A DNA stretch of 64,000 nucleotides from Nocardioides pinisoli. GTDB lineage: Bacteria > Actinomycetota > Actinomycetes > Propionibacteriales > Nocardioidaceae. The stretch spans positions 434,001 through 498,000 of the forward strand of contig NZ_JANARS010000001.1 of the NCBI RefSeq assembly GCF_024199985.1, given 5' to 3'. The notes beneath the pieces were generated by a model. It worked only from the letters and a program-made list of their open reading frames with translations, searched no databases and was not told where the DNA came from. Position numbers and translations under genes: made by a program. Positions within the stretch are counted from its first letter, which is position 1; each line of letters starts with the position of its first letter. Shown in pieces: positions 16,579 to 27,058 of this stretch.

Positions 16579-17265
16579 ATGCGTGCCTGGATCCAGCGAT
16601 CGCTGTGGGACGTCGTCCCGCGCGACCAACGTGACAGCGTCGAGGCCTTCCGGCGTCGGCAGGTGGTCGCCGCCATCGTCGTGCTGGTCGGAGCCGTCGT
16701 GCTCGGCTGGTCGCTGCGGCTCGAGCCCGGCGGCAACACGTTCTACGTCGCCGCCGTGGTGCTGGCCGGCGTCTGGGCGGCCGGCGCGTTCCTGTCCGGT
16801 CGCCTGCACCTGGGGCGCATCGCGGGTGACGGCGAGGTCTTCATCCGGCCGATCCTCGCGCCGATCATGCTGGGCCTGCTCCTGGTGGGCGTCTTCGTCC
16901 TCGGCTCGCTCGTCGTGCGCGAGATCGAGCCGCTCGCCGACTACGTCAGCTCGGTGCTGGCCTACGCCGACGAGGGGTCGCTGACCGTGTTGGCGGCCAT
17001 CACCTTCGTCAACGGCATCGCCGAGGAGCTGTTCTTCCGCGGCGCGATGTATGCCGCGATCCCGCGCCACCCGGTGCTGTGGACCACGCTGGCCTACGTC
17101 GTGGCCACCCTCGCGACCGGCAACGTCATGCTCGGCTTCGCCGCCATCGTGCTCGGCGTGGTCTGCGGCCTCGAGCGACGCGCCAGCGGCGGCGTGCTGG
17201 CGCCGATCCTGACGCACATCACGTGGTCGCTCTCGATGCTCTTCCTGCTGCCACTGCTCTTCTAG
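16579..17265 (+). CDS. CPBP family intramembrane metalloprotease
   Basis: The 228-residue membrane protein has the Abi/CPBP signature EELFFRG (E149, E150, R154) and a later histidine in THITWS. These are consistent with a Rce1-like metal site. Six or so hydrophobic segments are visible. TAGGCT (16566-16571) lies 7 nt before the ATG, suggesting a leaderless transcript. The substrate is unknown; CPBP proteins include prenyl-protein proteases and bacteriocin immunity proteins. It converges on the next gene with an 11-bp gap that contains a short duplication of GCTGCTCTTCTAG. Confidence 0.8.
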   Translation: MRAWIQRSLWDVVPRDQRDSVEAFRRRQVVAAIVVLVGAVVLGWSLRLEPGGNTFYVAAVVLAGVWAAGAFLSGRLHLGRIAGDGEVFIRPILAPIMLGLLLVGVFVLGSLVVREIEPLADYVSSVLAYADEGSLTVLAAITFVNGIAEELFFRGAMYAAIPRHPVLWTTLAYVVATLATGNVMLGFAAIVLGVVCGLERRASGGVLAPILTHITWSLSMLFLLPLLF

Positions 17266-17276
17266 GCGCTGCTCTT

Positions 17277-18191
17277 CTAGCTCTTGTCCGCGGATGCCCG
17301 CTCGGCGGCGGCGCGCTCGGCCAGCGCGCGGCGTACGGACTCGCGGTAGGACAGCGGCTCGCCCGGCACGACGTCGCGGATCGAGGTGTCCTTGACGACG
17401 ACCTCGTGCGACATCGAGTCGATCAGGTTGCGCCCGGTCGTCGCGTCGACGTCGGTGACCAGCGCGAGCCAGTACGACGACAGCCGCGGGGTCAGCACCG
17501 GGACCGTGACGATCGGGATGGCACGGCCGTTCATCGACTCGGCGGCGACCCGCATCATCTCCAGGTAGGTCAGCTGCTCGGTGCCGCCGATCTCGAAGAC
17601 CCGACCCATGGCCGACTCGTTGTCGACGACGCCGACGATGTAGCGGACCACGTCGTCGAGCGCGATCGGCTGGGTGCGGGTGTGGACCCACCTCGGCACG
17701 ACCATCGCCGGGAGGTTCTTCACCAGCTGCCGGGTGATCTCCCACGAGATGCCGCCGTGGCCGACCACGATCGCGGCGCGCAGCACCGTGACCGGTACGC
17801 CGTCCTCGCCGAGCAGGTGCTCGACCTCGCGTCGCGAGCGCAGGTGGGCCGAGAGGTCGTCGTCGTCGTCGCCGAGGCCGCCCATGTAGACGATCTGCCG
17901 CACCCCGGCCTCGGCCGCCGCGGCGCTGAAGTTGCGCGCCGCCTGCGCGTCCTTGCGCTCGAAGTCGGGGTCGTCGAGCGAGTGGACGAGGTAGATCGCG
18001 ACGTCCACCCCGCGCAGCGCGTCCTCCAGCGACGCGGGGTCGGACACGTCCGCCCCGACCGGCTCGCCCTCGCCCTTGTAGGAGTCCGGGCGCCGGGTCA
18101 TGGCGCGGACGTCGTGGCCGGCCTCGACCAGGGCGGGGACCAGGCGGCGGCCGATGAAGCCGGTGGCGCCGGTGACGAGAACTGTGCTCAT
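17277..18191 (-). CDS. NAD(P)H-binding atypical SDR / NmrA-like protein
   Basis: The 304-residue Rossmann protein has N-terminal TGATGFIGRRLVPAL and no clear catalytic YxxxK, so it belongs to the atypical SDR group (NmrA or complex-I-assembly-like). The function is unknown; it may sense or use NAD(P)H. It is oriented convergently to the CPBP gene and lies downstream of the antiporter on the same strand. CAGAGT sits 6 nt before the ATG, compatible with a leaderless mRNA. Confidence 0.75.
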   Translation of the reverse strand: MSTVLVTGATGFIGRRLVPALVEAGHDVRAMTRRPDSYKGEGEPVGADVSDPASLEDALRGVDVAIYLVHSLDDPDFERKDAQAARNFSAAAAEAGVRQIVYMGGLGDDDDDLSAHLRSRREVEHLLGEDGVPVTVLRAAIVVGHGGISWEITRQLVKNLPAMVVPRWVHTRTQPIALDDVVRYIVGVVDNESAMGRVFEIGGTEQLTYLEMMRVAAESMNGRAIPIVTVPVLTPRLSSYWLALVTDVDATTGRNLIDSMSHEVVVKDTSIRDVVPGEPLSYRESVRRALAERAAAERASADKS

Positions 18192-18226
18192 GTCACCACT
18201 CTGTCAGGCACGCGGGAGCGGGGACC

Positions 18227-19552
18227 TCATCCCGCGGCTGCGGCCTCCTCGCGGCGCGCGTCGATGCGCGCCATCGCCGGCGTGGCGGTGAAGCCGTGGA
18301 GGAGCACCGACAGGATCACGGTGAACGCGACGGTGGACCACAACCACTGCTCGCCGGGCACCTCCCCGTGCGTGACGGCGTACCCGAGGTAGAACAGCGA
18401 GCCGACGCCGCGCACCCCGAAGAACGCCACCGCCGCGGCCTCGCGTCGGTCGAGGCCACCGTCCTCGTGCGCGTCGCGGGCGGCGACGGTGAGCGCGAGC
18501 CATCCGGTCGCGGGCCGCACGACGAGCACGAGCGCCACCGCCACGGCGACACCGCGCCAGTCGAGGTGGTCCAGCAGGCCACGGGTCATCGCGACGCCGA
18601 GCAGCAGCAGCACCAGCAGCGTCATCAGGCGCTCCAGCCTCTCCACCACGCCGTGCATCGCCCGCTGGTAGGAGTGGCCGCGTGAGGACGAGCGGAGTGC
18701 CACCGCGCAGGTGAAGACGGCGAGGAAGCCGTAGCCGCCGACGAGCTCCGCCGCACCGTACGACGTCAGCAGCGCTGCCAGCGCGAGGAGCGGCTCGCCG
18801 GCGTCGGCGAGCCGGAGGTTCTCGTTGCGCGTGTGGAAGGCCTGGCGGCCGAACAGCCAGCCGGCGCCCCAGCCCACGACCAGGCCGAGGGCGATCTTCC
18901 CGACGACGTACCACCCGACCCAGGCCACGGCGTCGACGAGACCGAACCCGCCGGCGAGGAGAAGGAGCGCGAGGTGGACGAAGGGGAACGCGAGGCCGTC
19001 GTTCAGGCCCGCCTCGGCGGTCAGGGCGAACCGGATGTCGTCGTCCTCGTCGACGTCCTCCTCCTCGGCCTCGGCCTCTGCCACGTCCTCGGTGAGGGGC
19101 TCACCGACCTGGACGTCGGAGGCCAGCACGGGGTCGGTGGGCGCGAGGACGGCGCCGAGGAGCAGGGCCACGGCAGGCGTGAGCCCGGCCACCCACCATC
19201 CCAGCAGCATGGTCCCCAGGATGGTCAGCGGCATCGTGACGAGCAGCAGCCGCCACACCGGCGACCAGGCGCGCCAAGAACGCCACGACCGCACGTCGAG
19301 CACCCGGTCGATCGCGAGTCCCACCCCCATCAGCGAGACCAGCACGGTGAACTCGGTGACGTGGGTGATGAGCTCGCGGTTGTCCTCGGGCTGCAGGCTG
19401 ATGTCGTCCCCGAGGGGGAGCAGCCCCACGGCCAGGCCGATGCCGACGAGCACCATCGGCGGCGAGAGCGCGATCCGGCGGCTCACGTGCGGAAGGACCG
19501 TCGTGACGAGGAGGGAGAGGCCGAGGATGAGGTAGACCGCGGCCCCGCTCAT
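18227..19552 (-). CDS. Cation:proton antiporter (CPA1 / NhaP-like)
   Basis: The 441-residue protein has about twelve membrane segments and conserved APTDPVLASDVQVG and AEAGLNDGLAFPFV motifs, the Asp-rich ion-binding core of CPA1 Na+/H+ antiporters. A strongly acidic cytoplasmic insert (EAEAEEEDVDEDDD) sits between these motifs. The ATG overlaps the upstream MerR gene stop by 4 bp, so ion or pH homeostasis is probably controlled by that regulator. Confidence 0.88.
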   Translation of the reverse strand: MSGAAVYLILGLSLLVTTVLPHVSRRIALSPPMVLVGIGLAVGLLPLGDDISLQPEDNRELITHVTEFTVLVSLMGVGLAIDRVLDVRSWRSWRAWSPVWRLLLVTMPLTILGTMLLGWWVAGLTPAVALLLGAVLAPTDPVLASDVQVGEPLTEDVAEAEAEEEDVDEDDDIRFALTAEAGLNDGLAFPFVHLALLLLAGGFGLVDAVAWVGWYVVGKIALGLVVGWGAGWLFGRQAFHTRNENLRLADAGEPLLALAALLTSYGAAELVGGYGFLAVFTCAVALRSSSRGHSYQRAMHGVVERLERLMTLLVLLLLGVAMTRGLLDHLDWRGVAVAVALVLVVRPATGWLALTVAARDAHEDGGLDRREAAAVAFFGVRGVGSLFYLGYAVTHGEVPGEQWLWSTVAFTVILSVLLHGFTATPAMARIDARREEAAAAG

Positions 19553-20157
19553 CGACGGCGGCCGTCGTACAACGCATGGCTCTCGTCGATGGCCTGCTCG
19601 TATGCCGTCACCAGGCCGGCGATCGTGAGCGGCTTGAGACGGTGGATGAACTCGCGCAGCTGCTCGGCCGAGTAGCCCGCCTCGCGGAACTGCGGCCACA
19701 CCTTGGTGCGCACGATCTCCGACAGCTCCTCGGCGACCTGGCGCCCGTGCTCGGCGTAGACCTCCGCGACCGCCTGCGCGGCCTCGGGCGAGATGCCCAT
19801 CCCGGACAGGCCGCCCGGCACGTCGACGTCGCGGTCGCCGGTGACGGGCGCGAGCAGGGAGAGGTGGCGGGCGATGTCGGAGGGCGTCGCCGTGGCGGGG
19901 ATCTGCTCGACGTACTTCTCGATCGCCGACAGCGTGAAGCCGTGGCCCTGCAGCTCGCGGACCAGCTCGAGGCGGGCGACGTGGTCGGGGCCGTAGTAGC
20001 CCGAGCGGCCACGTCGTACGGGCGGGGGCACGAGGCCGCGCGAGGCGTAGAACCGCACGTTGCGCGCGCTCACCCCGGTGCGCTCGGTCAGCTCGTCCAG
20101 GGTCAGCAGCTCGCCGTCCTGCCCGGTCGGCCGGTCGGTCTCCAGCTCTGTCTCCAC
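19549..20157 (-). CDS. MerR-family transcriptional regulator
   Basis: The 202-residue protein has a MerR helix-turn-helix at about 18-90 (LTLDELTERTGVSARNVRFY, then RRGRSGYYGPDHVARLELV). A long C-terminal effector domain lacks the cysteines of metal-sensing MerR proteins. The start is a GTG at 20157. It is translationally coupled to the antiporter gene, its probable target, and divergent from the thiolase gene. Confidence 0.82.
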   Translation of the reverse strand: METELETDRPTGQDGELLTLDELTERTGVSARNVRFYASRGLVPPPVRRGRSGYYGPDHVARLELVRELQGHGFTLSAIEKYVEQIPATATPSDIARHLSLLAPVTGDRDVDVPGGLSGMGISPEAAQAVAEVYAEHGRQVAEELSEIVRTKVWPQFREAGYSAEQLREFIHRLKPLTIAGLVTAYEQAIDESHALYDGRRR

Positions 20158-20227
20158 CGGCCCATCCTCTCCTCACCCGTCCTGCCCACCGGAGACCCCG
20201 GGGGGTGAGTGACGCGCGCCACACCTG

Positions 20228-20256
20228 TTGGACTGTGACAGTAATGGTGTCACAAT
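20228..20256 (+). promoter_or_regulatory. Leaderless thiolase promoter with embedded operator
   Basis: TTGGAC (20228-20233), a 17-bp spacer and CACAAT (20251-20256) lie 7 nt before the ATG at 20264. TGTGACA-N7-TGTCACA (20234-20240 and 20248-20254) is a perfect inverted repeat that fills the spacer and covers the -10. It is a convincing repressor site for a fatty-acid-type regulator not encoded nearby. Confidence 0.65.
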
Positions 20257-20263
20257 CGCCCAC

Positions 20264-21475
<1,212 letters not shown>

Positions 21476-21495
21476 GCCTCCGTCCGGTCCCGTGA

Positions 21496-21633
21496 TGGCG
21501 GCAGATCGCACCTCCAGCACCTCGCTTGTTGCGATATGCCGCCACCTCCGACCGCCGCCCGCCGACCGCCGCCCGCCGACGGTGGCGGCAGATCGCAGCT
21601 GATCCCCCTACTTCCGTGCAATGTGCCGCCACC
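21496..21633 (+). repeat. Duplicated hairpin element between thiolase and FadB/J genes
   Basis: Two tandem, related hairpins each start with TGGCGGCAGATCGCA. The first pairs 21496-21510 with 21530-21544 (one mismatch). The second pairs 21581-21597 with 21617-21633 (two to three mismatches). A GC-rich stretch with CCGCCGCCC repeats separates them. They could act as a partial terminator or RNA-stability element in the fad operon. Confidence 0.7.
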
Positions 21634-21660
21634 CCGCGCGGCGCGAAGGAGAGCACCCGC

Positions 21661-23886
21661 ATGAGCACCACCACCGACGCGCAGACTGCCGTCCGCTACG
21701 ACCGCGACAGCGACGGCATCGTCACGCTGACCCTCGACGACCCGACGGCCAGCGCCAACACGATGAACGAGCTCTACCAGGCCTCCATGGAGGCCGCCGT
21801 CCAGCGCCTCCACGACGAGGTCGACGACGTCACCGGCGTCGTAGTGACCAGCGCCAAGAAGACCTTCTTCGCCGGCGGCAACCTCAAGAACATGATGAAG
21901 GCGACGCCCGACGACGCCGAGGAGATCTTCGCGATGGGCGAGGCCGTCAAGGCCAGCCTCCGCCGCCTCGAGACCTTCCCGCGTCCCGTCGTCGCGGCCA
22001 TCAACGGCGCCGCCCTCGGTGGCGGCCTCGAGATCGCGCTCGCGGCCAACCACCGCATCGCCGTCGACGACCGCTCGGTCAAGATCGGCCTGCCCGAGGC
22101 GACGCTCGGCCTGCTGCCGGGCGGCGGCGGGGTCACCCGCGTCGTACGCATGCTGGGCCTGCAGTCCGCGCTGATGGACGTGCTCATGCCCGGCACGCAG
22201 TTCGACCCGCAGGGCGCGCTGGCGAAGGGCCTCGTCGACGAGGTGCTGCCGACGCGCGAGGAGCTCGTGCCCGCCGCCAAGGCGTGGATCCTCGAGCACC
22301 GCGACGACGAGGACGCCGCGAAGAACCCGTGGGACCGGGCCGGCTACAAGATGCCCGGCGGCACCCCGAGGACCCCGGCGCTGGCGCAGTTCCTGCCGGC
22401 CTTCCCGGCCCTGCTGCGCAAGCAGACCAAGGGTGCGGTCTACCCCGCGCCGCGCGCGATCATGAGCGCCGCGGTCGAGGGCGCGCAGGTCGACTTCGAC
22501 ACCGCCTCCCGCATCGAGAGCCGCTACTTCACCAACCTGGTGGTCAACCAGCAGGCCAAGAACATGATCCAGGCCTTCTTCTTCGACCTCCAGGCGATCA
22601 ACTCGGGCTCGCTGCGCCCGCAGGGCATCGAGCGGTGGACGGCCACCAGGGTCGCCGTCCTCGGCGCCGGGATGATGGGCGCCGGCATCGCCTACTCCTG
22701 TGCCCGCGCCGGCATGCAGGTCATGCTCAAGGACGTCTCGCTCGAGGCGGCCGAGCGCGGCAAGGCGTACACCGAGAAGCTCAACGCCAAGGGCGTCGAG
22801 CGCGGCAAGATCACCCAGGCCAAGGCCGACGAGCTGCTGGCGCGGATCACGCCGACCGCCGACGCCGCCGACCTCGCGGGCTGCGACCTCGTCATCGAGG
22901 CGGTCTTCGAGGACCCGTCGCTCAAGGCGAAGGTGTTCGCCGAGGTGGCGCCGTACGTCGACCCCGACGCGCTGCTGTGCTCCAACACCTCGACGCTGCC
23001 GATCACCGAGCTCGCCGAGGGCGTCGACCGGCCGAAGGACTTCATCGGCCTGCACTTCTTCAGCCCCGTCGACAAGATGCCGCTCGTCGAGATCATCCGC
23101 GGTGCGGAGACTTCTGACGTCGCGCTGGCCAAGGCGTACGACGTCGTCCAGCAGATCCGCAAGACGCCGATCGTGGTCAACGACTCGCGCGGCTTCTACA
23201 CCTCGCGCGTGATCGGCACCCAGATCAACGAGGGCCTGGCCATGCTCGCCGAGGGCGTGCACCCGGTCTCGCTCGAGCGGGCCGCGACGTCGGCCGGCTT
23301 CCCGGTCGGGCCGCTGCAGATCAGCGACGAGCTCAACATGGAGCTGATGGCCAAGATCCGCAAGGCCACCGAGGACGCCGCCGCCCGCGACGGCGTCGAC
23401 CTGGGCGACTACCCGGCAGGCGACGTCATCGCCACGATGATCGGCCTCGGCCGGCCGTCGCGGCTCAAGGGCGCCGGCTTCTACGACTACGACGAGTCCG
23501 GACGTCGTACGACGCTGTGGCCCGGGCTCGCCGAGCACTTCCCCGTCGCGGAGCAGCAGATCCCGATCCGCGACATGCGCGACCGGATGCTGTTCATCGA
23601 GGCGCTCGAGACCGCGAAGTGCTTCGAGGAGGGCGTCATCACCTCGGCCGCGGCGGCCAACATCGGCTCGATCATGGGCATCGGCTTCCCGGCGCTCACC
23701 GGCGGTGCCGCGCAGTTCATGACGGGCTGGCAGGCGCTCGACGAGACCGGCCACGGGGTCGGTCCGGTCGGGCTCGACGCCTTCCTCGCGCGCGCCGACG
23801 AGCTGGCCGACTCCTACGGCGAGCGCTTCCGCCCCACGCCCTACCTCCGCGACCTCGCGGCGAAGGGCGAGGGCTTCCCCGCCTGA
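21661..23886 (+). CDS. Fatty-acid oxidation bifunctional protein (enoyl-CoA hydratase / 3-hydroxyacyl-CoA dehydrogenase)
   Basis: The 741-residue FadB/FadJ-type enzyme has an N-terminal crotonase domain ([19 protein letters not shown], about residues 118-136). An NAD-binding 3-hydroxyacyl-CoA dehydrogenase domain follows, starting at [21 protein letters not shown], then the C-terminal dehydrogenase repeat. It performs hydration and NAD-dependent oxidation of enoyl-CoA, supplying 3-ketoacyl-CoA to the thiolase encoded upstream. The ATG at 21661 follows GAAGGAGAG. Confidence 0.92.
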   Translation: MSTTTDAQTAVRYDRDSDGIVTLTLDDPTASANTMNELYQASMEAAVQRLHDEVDDVTGVVVTSAKKTFFAGGNLKNMMKATPDDAEEIFAMGEAVKASLRRLETFPRPVVAAINGAALGGGLEIALAANHRIAVDDRSVKIGLPEATLGLLPGGGGVTRVVRMLGLQSALMDVLMPGTQFDPQGALAKGLVDEVLPTREELVPAAKAWILEHRDDEDAAKNPWDRAGYKMPGGTPRTPALAQFLPAFPALLRKQTKGAVYPAPRAIMSAAVEGAQVDFDTASRIESRYFTNLVVNQQAKNMIQAFFFDLQAINSGSLRPQGIERWTATRVAVLGAGMMGAGIAYSCARAGMQVMLKDVSLEAAERGKAYTEKLNAKGVERGKITQAKADELLARITPTADAADLAGCDLVIEAVFEDPSLKAKVFAEVAPYVDPDALLCSNTSTLPITELAEGVDRPKDFIGLHFFSPVDKMPLVEIIRGAETSDVALAKAYDVVQQIRKTPIVVNDSRGFYTSRVIGTQINEGLAMLAEGVHPVSLERAATSAGFPVGPLQISDELNMELMAKIRKATEDAAARDGVDLGDYPAGDVIATMIGLGRPSRLKGAGFYDYDESGRRTTLWPGLAEHFPVAEQQIPIRDMRDRMLFIEALETAKCFEEGVITSAAAANIGSIMGIGFPALTGGAAQFMTGWQALDETGHGVGPVGLDAFLARADELADSYGERFRPTPYLRDLAAKGEGFPA

Positions 23887-24014
23887 CCGGGCACCTCCTC
23901 GCGCTGGGGACCGCCGACCGGGCACCTCCTCGCGCTGGGGACCGCCGACCGGGCACCTCCTCGCGCTGGGGACCGCCGACCGGGCACCTCCTCCGCGAGG
24001 AAGTGCCCGGTCGG
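23885..24014 (+). repeat. 31-bp tandem repeat ending in a terminator-like hairpin
   Basis: A 31-bp unit beginning GACCGGGCACCTCCTCGCG starts at 23885, 23916 and 23947, with a fourth partial copy at 23978. The last copy pairs with GTGCCCGGTCGG (24003-24014) through a 12-bp perfect stem extended by TCCT/AGGA. A further degenerate arm (GCGCCCGGTCGG) follows at 24034-24045. It lies between two plus-strand genes and probably ends the fad transcript. Confidence 0.75.
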
Positions 24015-24058
24015 CGCATTCCACCGCGAGGAAGCGCCCGGTCGGGGAGAATTCCGGC

Positions 24059-24757
24059 GTGAGCCAGCCCCCCGCCGTCGTCGTCCACGACCTGCACGTC
24101 CGCTTCGGTGACGTCGAGGCGGTCGCGGGCGTCGACCTGACGGCCGACAGCGGGCGGGCCACGGCGCTGCTCGGACGCAACGGCGCCGGCAAGTCGACCA
24201 CCATGAAGGTGCTCGCCGGGGTCGTGCCGCCCACCTCCGGCGTGGTCACCGTCGCCGGCCACGTCGCCGCGACCGACGCCCTGGGCGTCAAGCGCGCCGT
24301 CGGCTACTGCCCGGACGTCGGCGGCCTCGTCCCGCGCGCGACACCGTGGGAGCACCTCCAGCTCAGCGCGCGCCTGCGCCGGATGGGCGACTGGGAGGAG
24401 CGCGGGCGCGACCTGCTCGAGCGGTTCGAGCTCGGCGACGTCGCCCATCGCGTGGTCGGCGGCTTCAGCCACGGCATGAGCCGCCGCCTCAGCGTCGTGC
24501 TGGCCGCGCTCCACGAGCCGGCCGTGCTGCTGCTCGACGAGCCCTTCGACGGCGTCGACCCGCTCGGCGTCGAGGCGACCCTCGAGGTCGTCGCCGATGC
24601 CCGCGCCCGTGGCGCCTGCGTCCTGCTCTCCACCCACCTGCGCGACCTCGCGCTCGAGGCCTGCGGCGAGGCGGTCGTGCTGCGCGGCGGCAACCGCGTC
24701 GCGGCGATGCAGGCAGGCGACCTCACCGGCGAGGCCTACCGTGCCCTCCTCGACTGA
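24059..24757 (+). CDS. ABC transporter ATP-binding protein
   Basis: The 232-residue ATPase has Walker A GRNGAGKS, a signature-like FSHGMSRR (the canonical LSGGQ is altered), Walker B VLLLDEP and the H-loop STHL. The GTG at 24059 is the only sensible start. It overlaps the following membrane-protein gene by 17 bp, which encodes its likely permease partner. CcmA/DrrA-type exporter; the substrate is unknown. Confidence 0.85.
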   Translation: MSQPPAVVVHDLHVRFGDVEAVAGVDLTADSGRATALLGRNGAGKSTTMKVLAGVVPPTSGVVTVAGHVAATDALGVKRAVGYCPDVGGLVPRATPWEHLQLSARLRRMGDWEERGRDLLERFELGDVAHRVVGGFSHGMSRRLSVVLAALHEPAVLLLDEPFDGVDPLGVEATLEVVADARARGACVLLSTHLRDLALEACGEAVVLRGGNRVAAMQAGDLTGEAYRALLD

Positions 24758-26294
24758 CGCGGTCCACCGGAGCGGCTGGGGCGACGCGCTGCGCGACGCC
24801 GGGCACCTGGTCGCGTTCCGCGCCCGGACCGTACGCCGACGCCGTTCCGCGGCGGCGGGCGCCGCCCTCGTGCTGCTGTTGACGGTGCTCTTCGCGGTCG
24901 GCCCCGCCGACGTGGACGCCGACGGCGCGGTCGGCGACATCCTCGACACCCTCGTCGACGCCCTGAGCGGCAACGTGGGAGCCGCGCTCGCAGGCACGTT
25001 CCTGCTGTCCGTGGTGTCGGCGACGACTTCAGGCGGCGGCCGTGAGCTGCTCTCGCGCAGCGAGGCCTCCATCCACCCGCTGAGCCCGCGCACGGAGCAC
25101 CTCGGAGCGCTCGCCCTGGCACCGCTCAACCTCGCCTGGCTCATCCAGGTCTGGGGACTGCTCGCCGTCGTCGCGCTCGTGACGCCCGGCGACGCCCGCG
25201 CGGGCGCGCAGGTCGTGGTGGTGACCTGGGTGCTGGCGGCGACCGCGCTGGGTCAGGCCGTGGGCTGGGCCGTCGAGGGCGTACGACGCACGCCGCACGG
25301 CGTCCTCGTCGTCCGGGGCGCGGGCGTCGCGATCGCCCTCGGCGTCGGTGCGCTGCACCTGACCGGTCACCTGCGACCGGTCGTCGAAGGGCTGCCGACG
25401 ACCTGGGTCGCTTCAGCCATGCAGGACGACCGCTGGCCTCTTGTGGCGCTCGGCGTGCTCGCGCTCGCCGTGCTCGCTGTCGTGGCCGGGGGAGTGCCCG
25501 CCGCGTGGGCCCTCGGCCTGCCGCCGCGCGAGGAGCTGCGGGTGCAGTCCGGCGTGCACGAGGCGCGCCCCGTGCCGGAGCCGCGCTGGGGCTCGGCCGA
25601 CCGGGCCCTGCTGCGCCGCCTCGACCGCGGGTCGGTGTGGCGCTCGGTGGGGATGCGCCGCGGCCTGATGGTCCTCGGGGTCGGTCCCGGGCTGGTCGCG
25701 CTCGTCGCCGGTCTGGAGTGGGGGACGGTGCTGCTGCTGCCCGGCCTCACCGCGAGCGGCGCTGCGCTGCTCTTCGGCGTGAACGCCTGGTGCCTCGACG
25801 GCAAGGGCATGGTCTGGCGCGAGACCCTGCCGGTGTCGCCGGCCGACGTGTTCGACGTCCGCGCACTGGTGGTCGCGGAGTGCATGGCCGTCGTGTCGGG
25901 CGTGACCGTCGTGCTGGCGCTGCTCCGCAACGGCCTGCCGCCGCTCGTGACCGGCGTGGCGGTGGTGTCGTGCTGGCTCGTCGTGGTCGTGCAGGTGCTG
26001 GCGATCGTGATGACCTGGTCGATCCGGTCGCCCTACTCGGTCGACCTCTCCTCGCCGAGGGCGACGCCCGCCCCGCACGCCGCGATGGCCGGCTACGCCG
26101 GGCGGCTCTCGCTGGTCACGACCCTGACGGCGATGCTCTTCACCGGCCTCGCCGCACTGCCGTGGGCGTGGGCCCCGGTCGTGGTGGCCGTGCCGTTCCT
26201 CGCCTGGTCCACCCGCCGCCTGCGGCGCGCCCGCCGCCGGTGGTCGGCCGGCGACGAGCGCGCGCGGGTGGTGCTGACGGTCGCGGCCGTCTGA
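24741..26294 (+). CDS. ABC transporter membrane subunit (unclassified)
   Basis: The 517-residue protein starts at a GTG inside the ATPase gene and has about ten to twelve hydrophobic segments. I recognise no specific family motif. A basic N-terminal segment (RARTVRRRRSAAA) precedes the first helix. Tight overlap with the ATPase gene supports a two-component exporter or self-standing ABC-2-like system. A long cytoplasmic loop around residues 255-305 carries charged residues. Confidence 0.65.
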   Translation: MPSSTDAVHRSGWGDALRDAGHLVAFRARTVRRRRSAAAGAALVLLLTVLFAVGPADVDADGAVGDILDTLVDALSGNVGAALAGTFLLSVVSATTSGGGRELLSRSEASIHPLSPRTEHLGALALAPLNLAWLIQVWGLLAVVALVTPGDARAGAQVVVVTWVLAATALGQAVGWAVEGVRRTPHGVLVVRGAGVAIALGVGALHLTGHLRPVVEGLPTTWVASAMQDDRWPLVALGVLALAVLAVVAGGVPAAWALGLPPREELRVQSGVHEARPVPEPRWGSADRALLRRLDRGSVWRSVGMRRGLMVLGVGPGLVALVAGLEWGTVLLLPGLTASGAALLFGVNAWCLDGKGMVWRETLPVSPADVFDVRALVVAECMAVVSGVTVVLALLRNGLPPLVTGVAVVSCWLVVVVQVLAIVMTWSIRSPYSVDLSSPRATPAPHAAMAGYAGRLSLVTTLTAMLFTGLAALPWAWAPVVVAVPFLAWSTRRLRRARRRWSAGDERARVVLTVAAV

Positions 26295-26316
26295 GGCGGG
26301 GAGGGGGAGACCCGTG

Positions 26317-26392
26317 CGGTGGACTCCCCGCTCGAGCGGGGAGTCCGCCACTGGGAGGGGGAAACAACCCCCTCCAGGTGACGGACTCCCCC
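26317..26392 (-). repeat. Palindromic intergenic repeat, copy 2 (REP-like)
   Basis: This is the reverse-complement copy of the element at 1888-1963. A perfect 26-bp palindrome spans 26321-26346, then the GGGGG...CCCCC small hairpin and the outer arm CGGACTCCCC follow. It sits between convergent genes. In the small hairpin the loop bases differ between copies while the G5/C5 stem is kept, which suggests selection for structure. Confidence 0.75.
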
Positions 26393-26414
26393 GACAGGTC
26401 GCCGGCCCGCGACC

Positions 26415-26906
26415 TCAGGCCTGCGGGAGCCGGCGGTTGATGTCCTCGCTCATCCGGGTGATCGCGACGTAGAACTCGCACATCATCCGGAACAGGCACA
26501 GGTAGAGCAGCCCCACCAGGGGGCTGACGATGAGCGTGACGATGCCGACCCCGGGGCTGTCGCCGAAGAACCCGCTGATGGCGAAGAAGAGCGTGCCGAT
26601 GCCGATCGCGATCAGGCCGATGACGTAGACGACCTTGATGATCGACGGCGTCACGAAGGACGTGAAGCTCAGGTCGAAGAGCGCGCCGAAGAACCCCTTG
26701 CCACTCGACTGCCCCGCGAGGGGGCCGCCGCCGTAGGACCCGCCGCCCCCGTAGGAGCCACCGCCGTAGGACCCGCCGCCCCCGTAGGAGCCACCGCCGG
26801 AGGAGCCGTAGGAGCCCGGCGGGGGCGACGAGGGTGCCTGGCCGTAGGGCGCGGTGGGCTGGTCGCCGTACGGGTTGTGCTCGGGCGTTCCGCCGGACTG
26901 TGACAT
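26415..26906 (-). CDS. DUF4282 membrane protein with Gly/Tyr-rich N-terminus
   Basis: The 163-residue protein has a low-complexity Gly/Ser/Tyr segment of repeated SYGGG units (about residues 30-60), then a DUF4282 domain with two to three membrane helices starting at FDLSFTSFVTPSIIKVVYVIG. The function is unknown. AGGAGGT precedes the ATG at 26906. It is divergent from a PadR-ABC exporter operon and shares its intergenic operators. Confidence 0.8.
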   Translation of the reverse strand: MSQSGGTPEHNPYGDQPTAPYGQAPSSPPPGSYGSSGGGSYGGGGSYGGGSYGGGGSYGGGPLAGQSSGKGFFGALFDLSFTSFVTPSIIKVVYVIGLIAIGIGTLFFAISGFFGDSPGVGIVTLIVSPLVGLLYLCLFRMMCEFYVAITRMSEDINRRLPQA

Positions 26907-26992
26907 GGGGACCTCCTGTGGTGGGTGAGTGAGGCGTTCCTGCCCCGCTTCGGGGACGGCGAAACCGGACCGGGAACCCGCAGCGCGGATGC

Positions 26993-27016
26993 ATACGTGG
27001 TATACATACCCGGTAT
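26993..27016. promoter_or_regulatory. PadR-type operator array with TATACAT -10
   Basis: Alternating half-sites ATAC-GTG-GTAT (26993-27003), GGTAT-AC-ATACC (26999-27010) and ATACC-C-GGTAT (27006-27016) overlap each other and a -10-like TATACA (27001-27006). The array lies between the DUF4282 gene and the PadR gene and is probably bound by that PadR protein. Confidence 0.6.
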
Positions 27017-27058
27017 TCATCGGCCGACGGGGCAGGTGGACGGTTGATGGGGGCGGGG

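Noticed and set aside
23885..24014. 31-bp repeats considered as a CRISPR array
   Set aside because: The copies are directly adjacent without unique spacers, and no cas genes are present.
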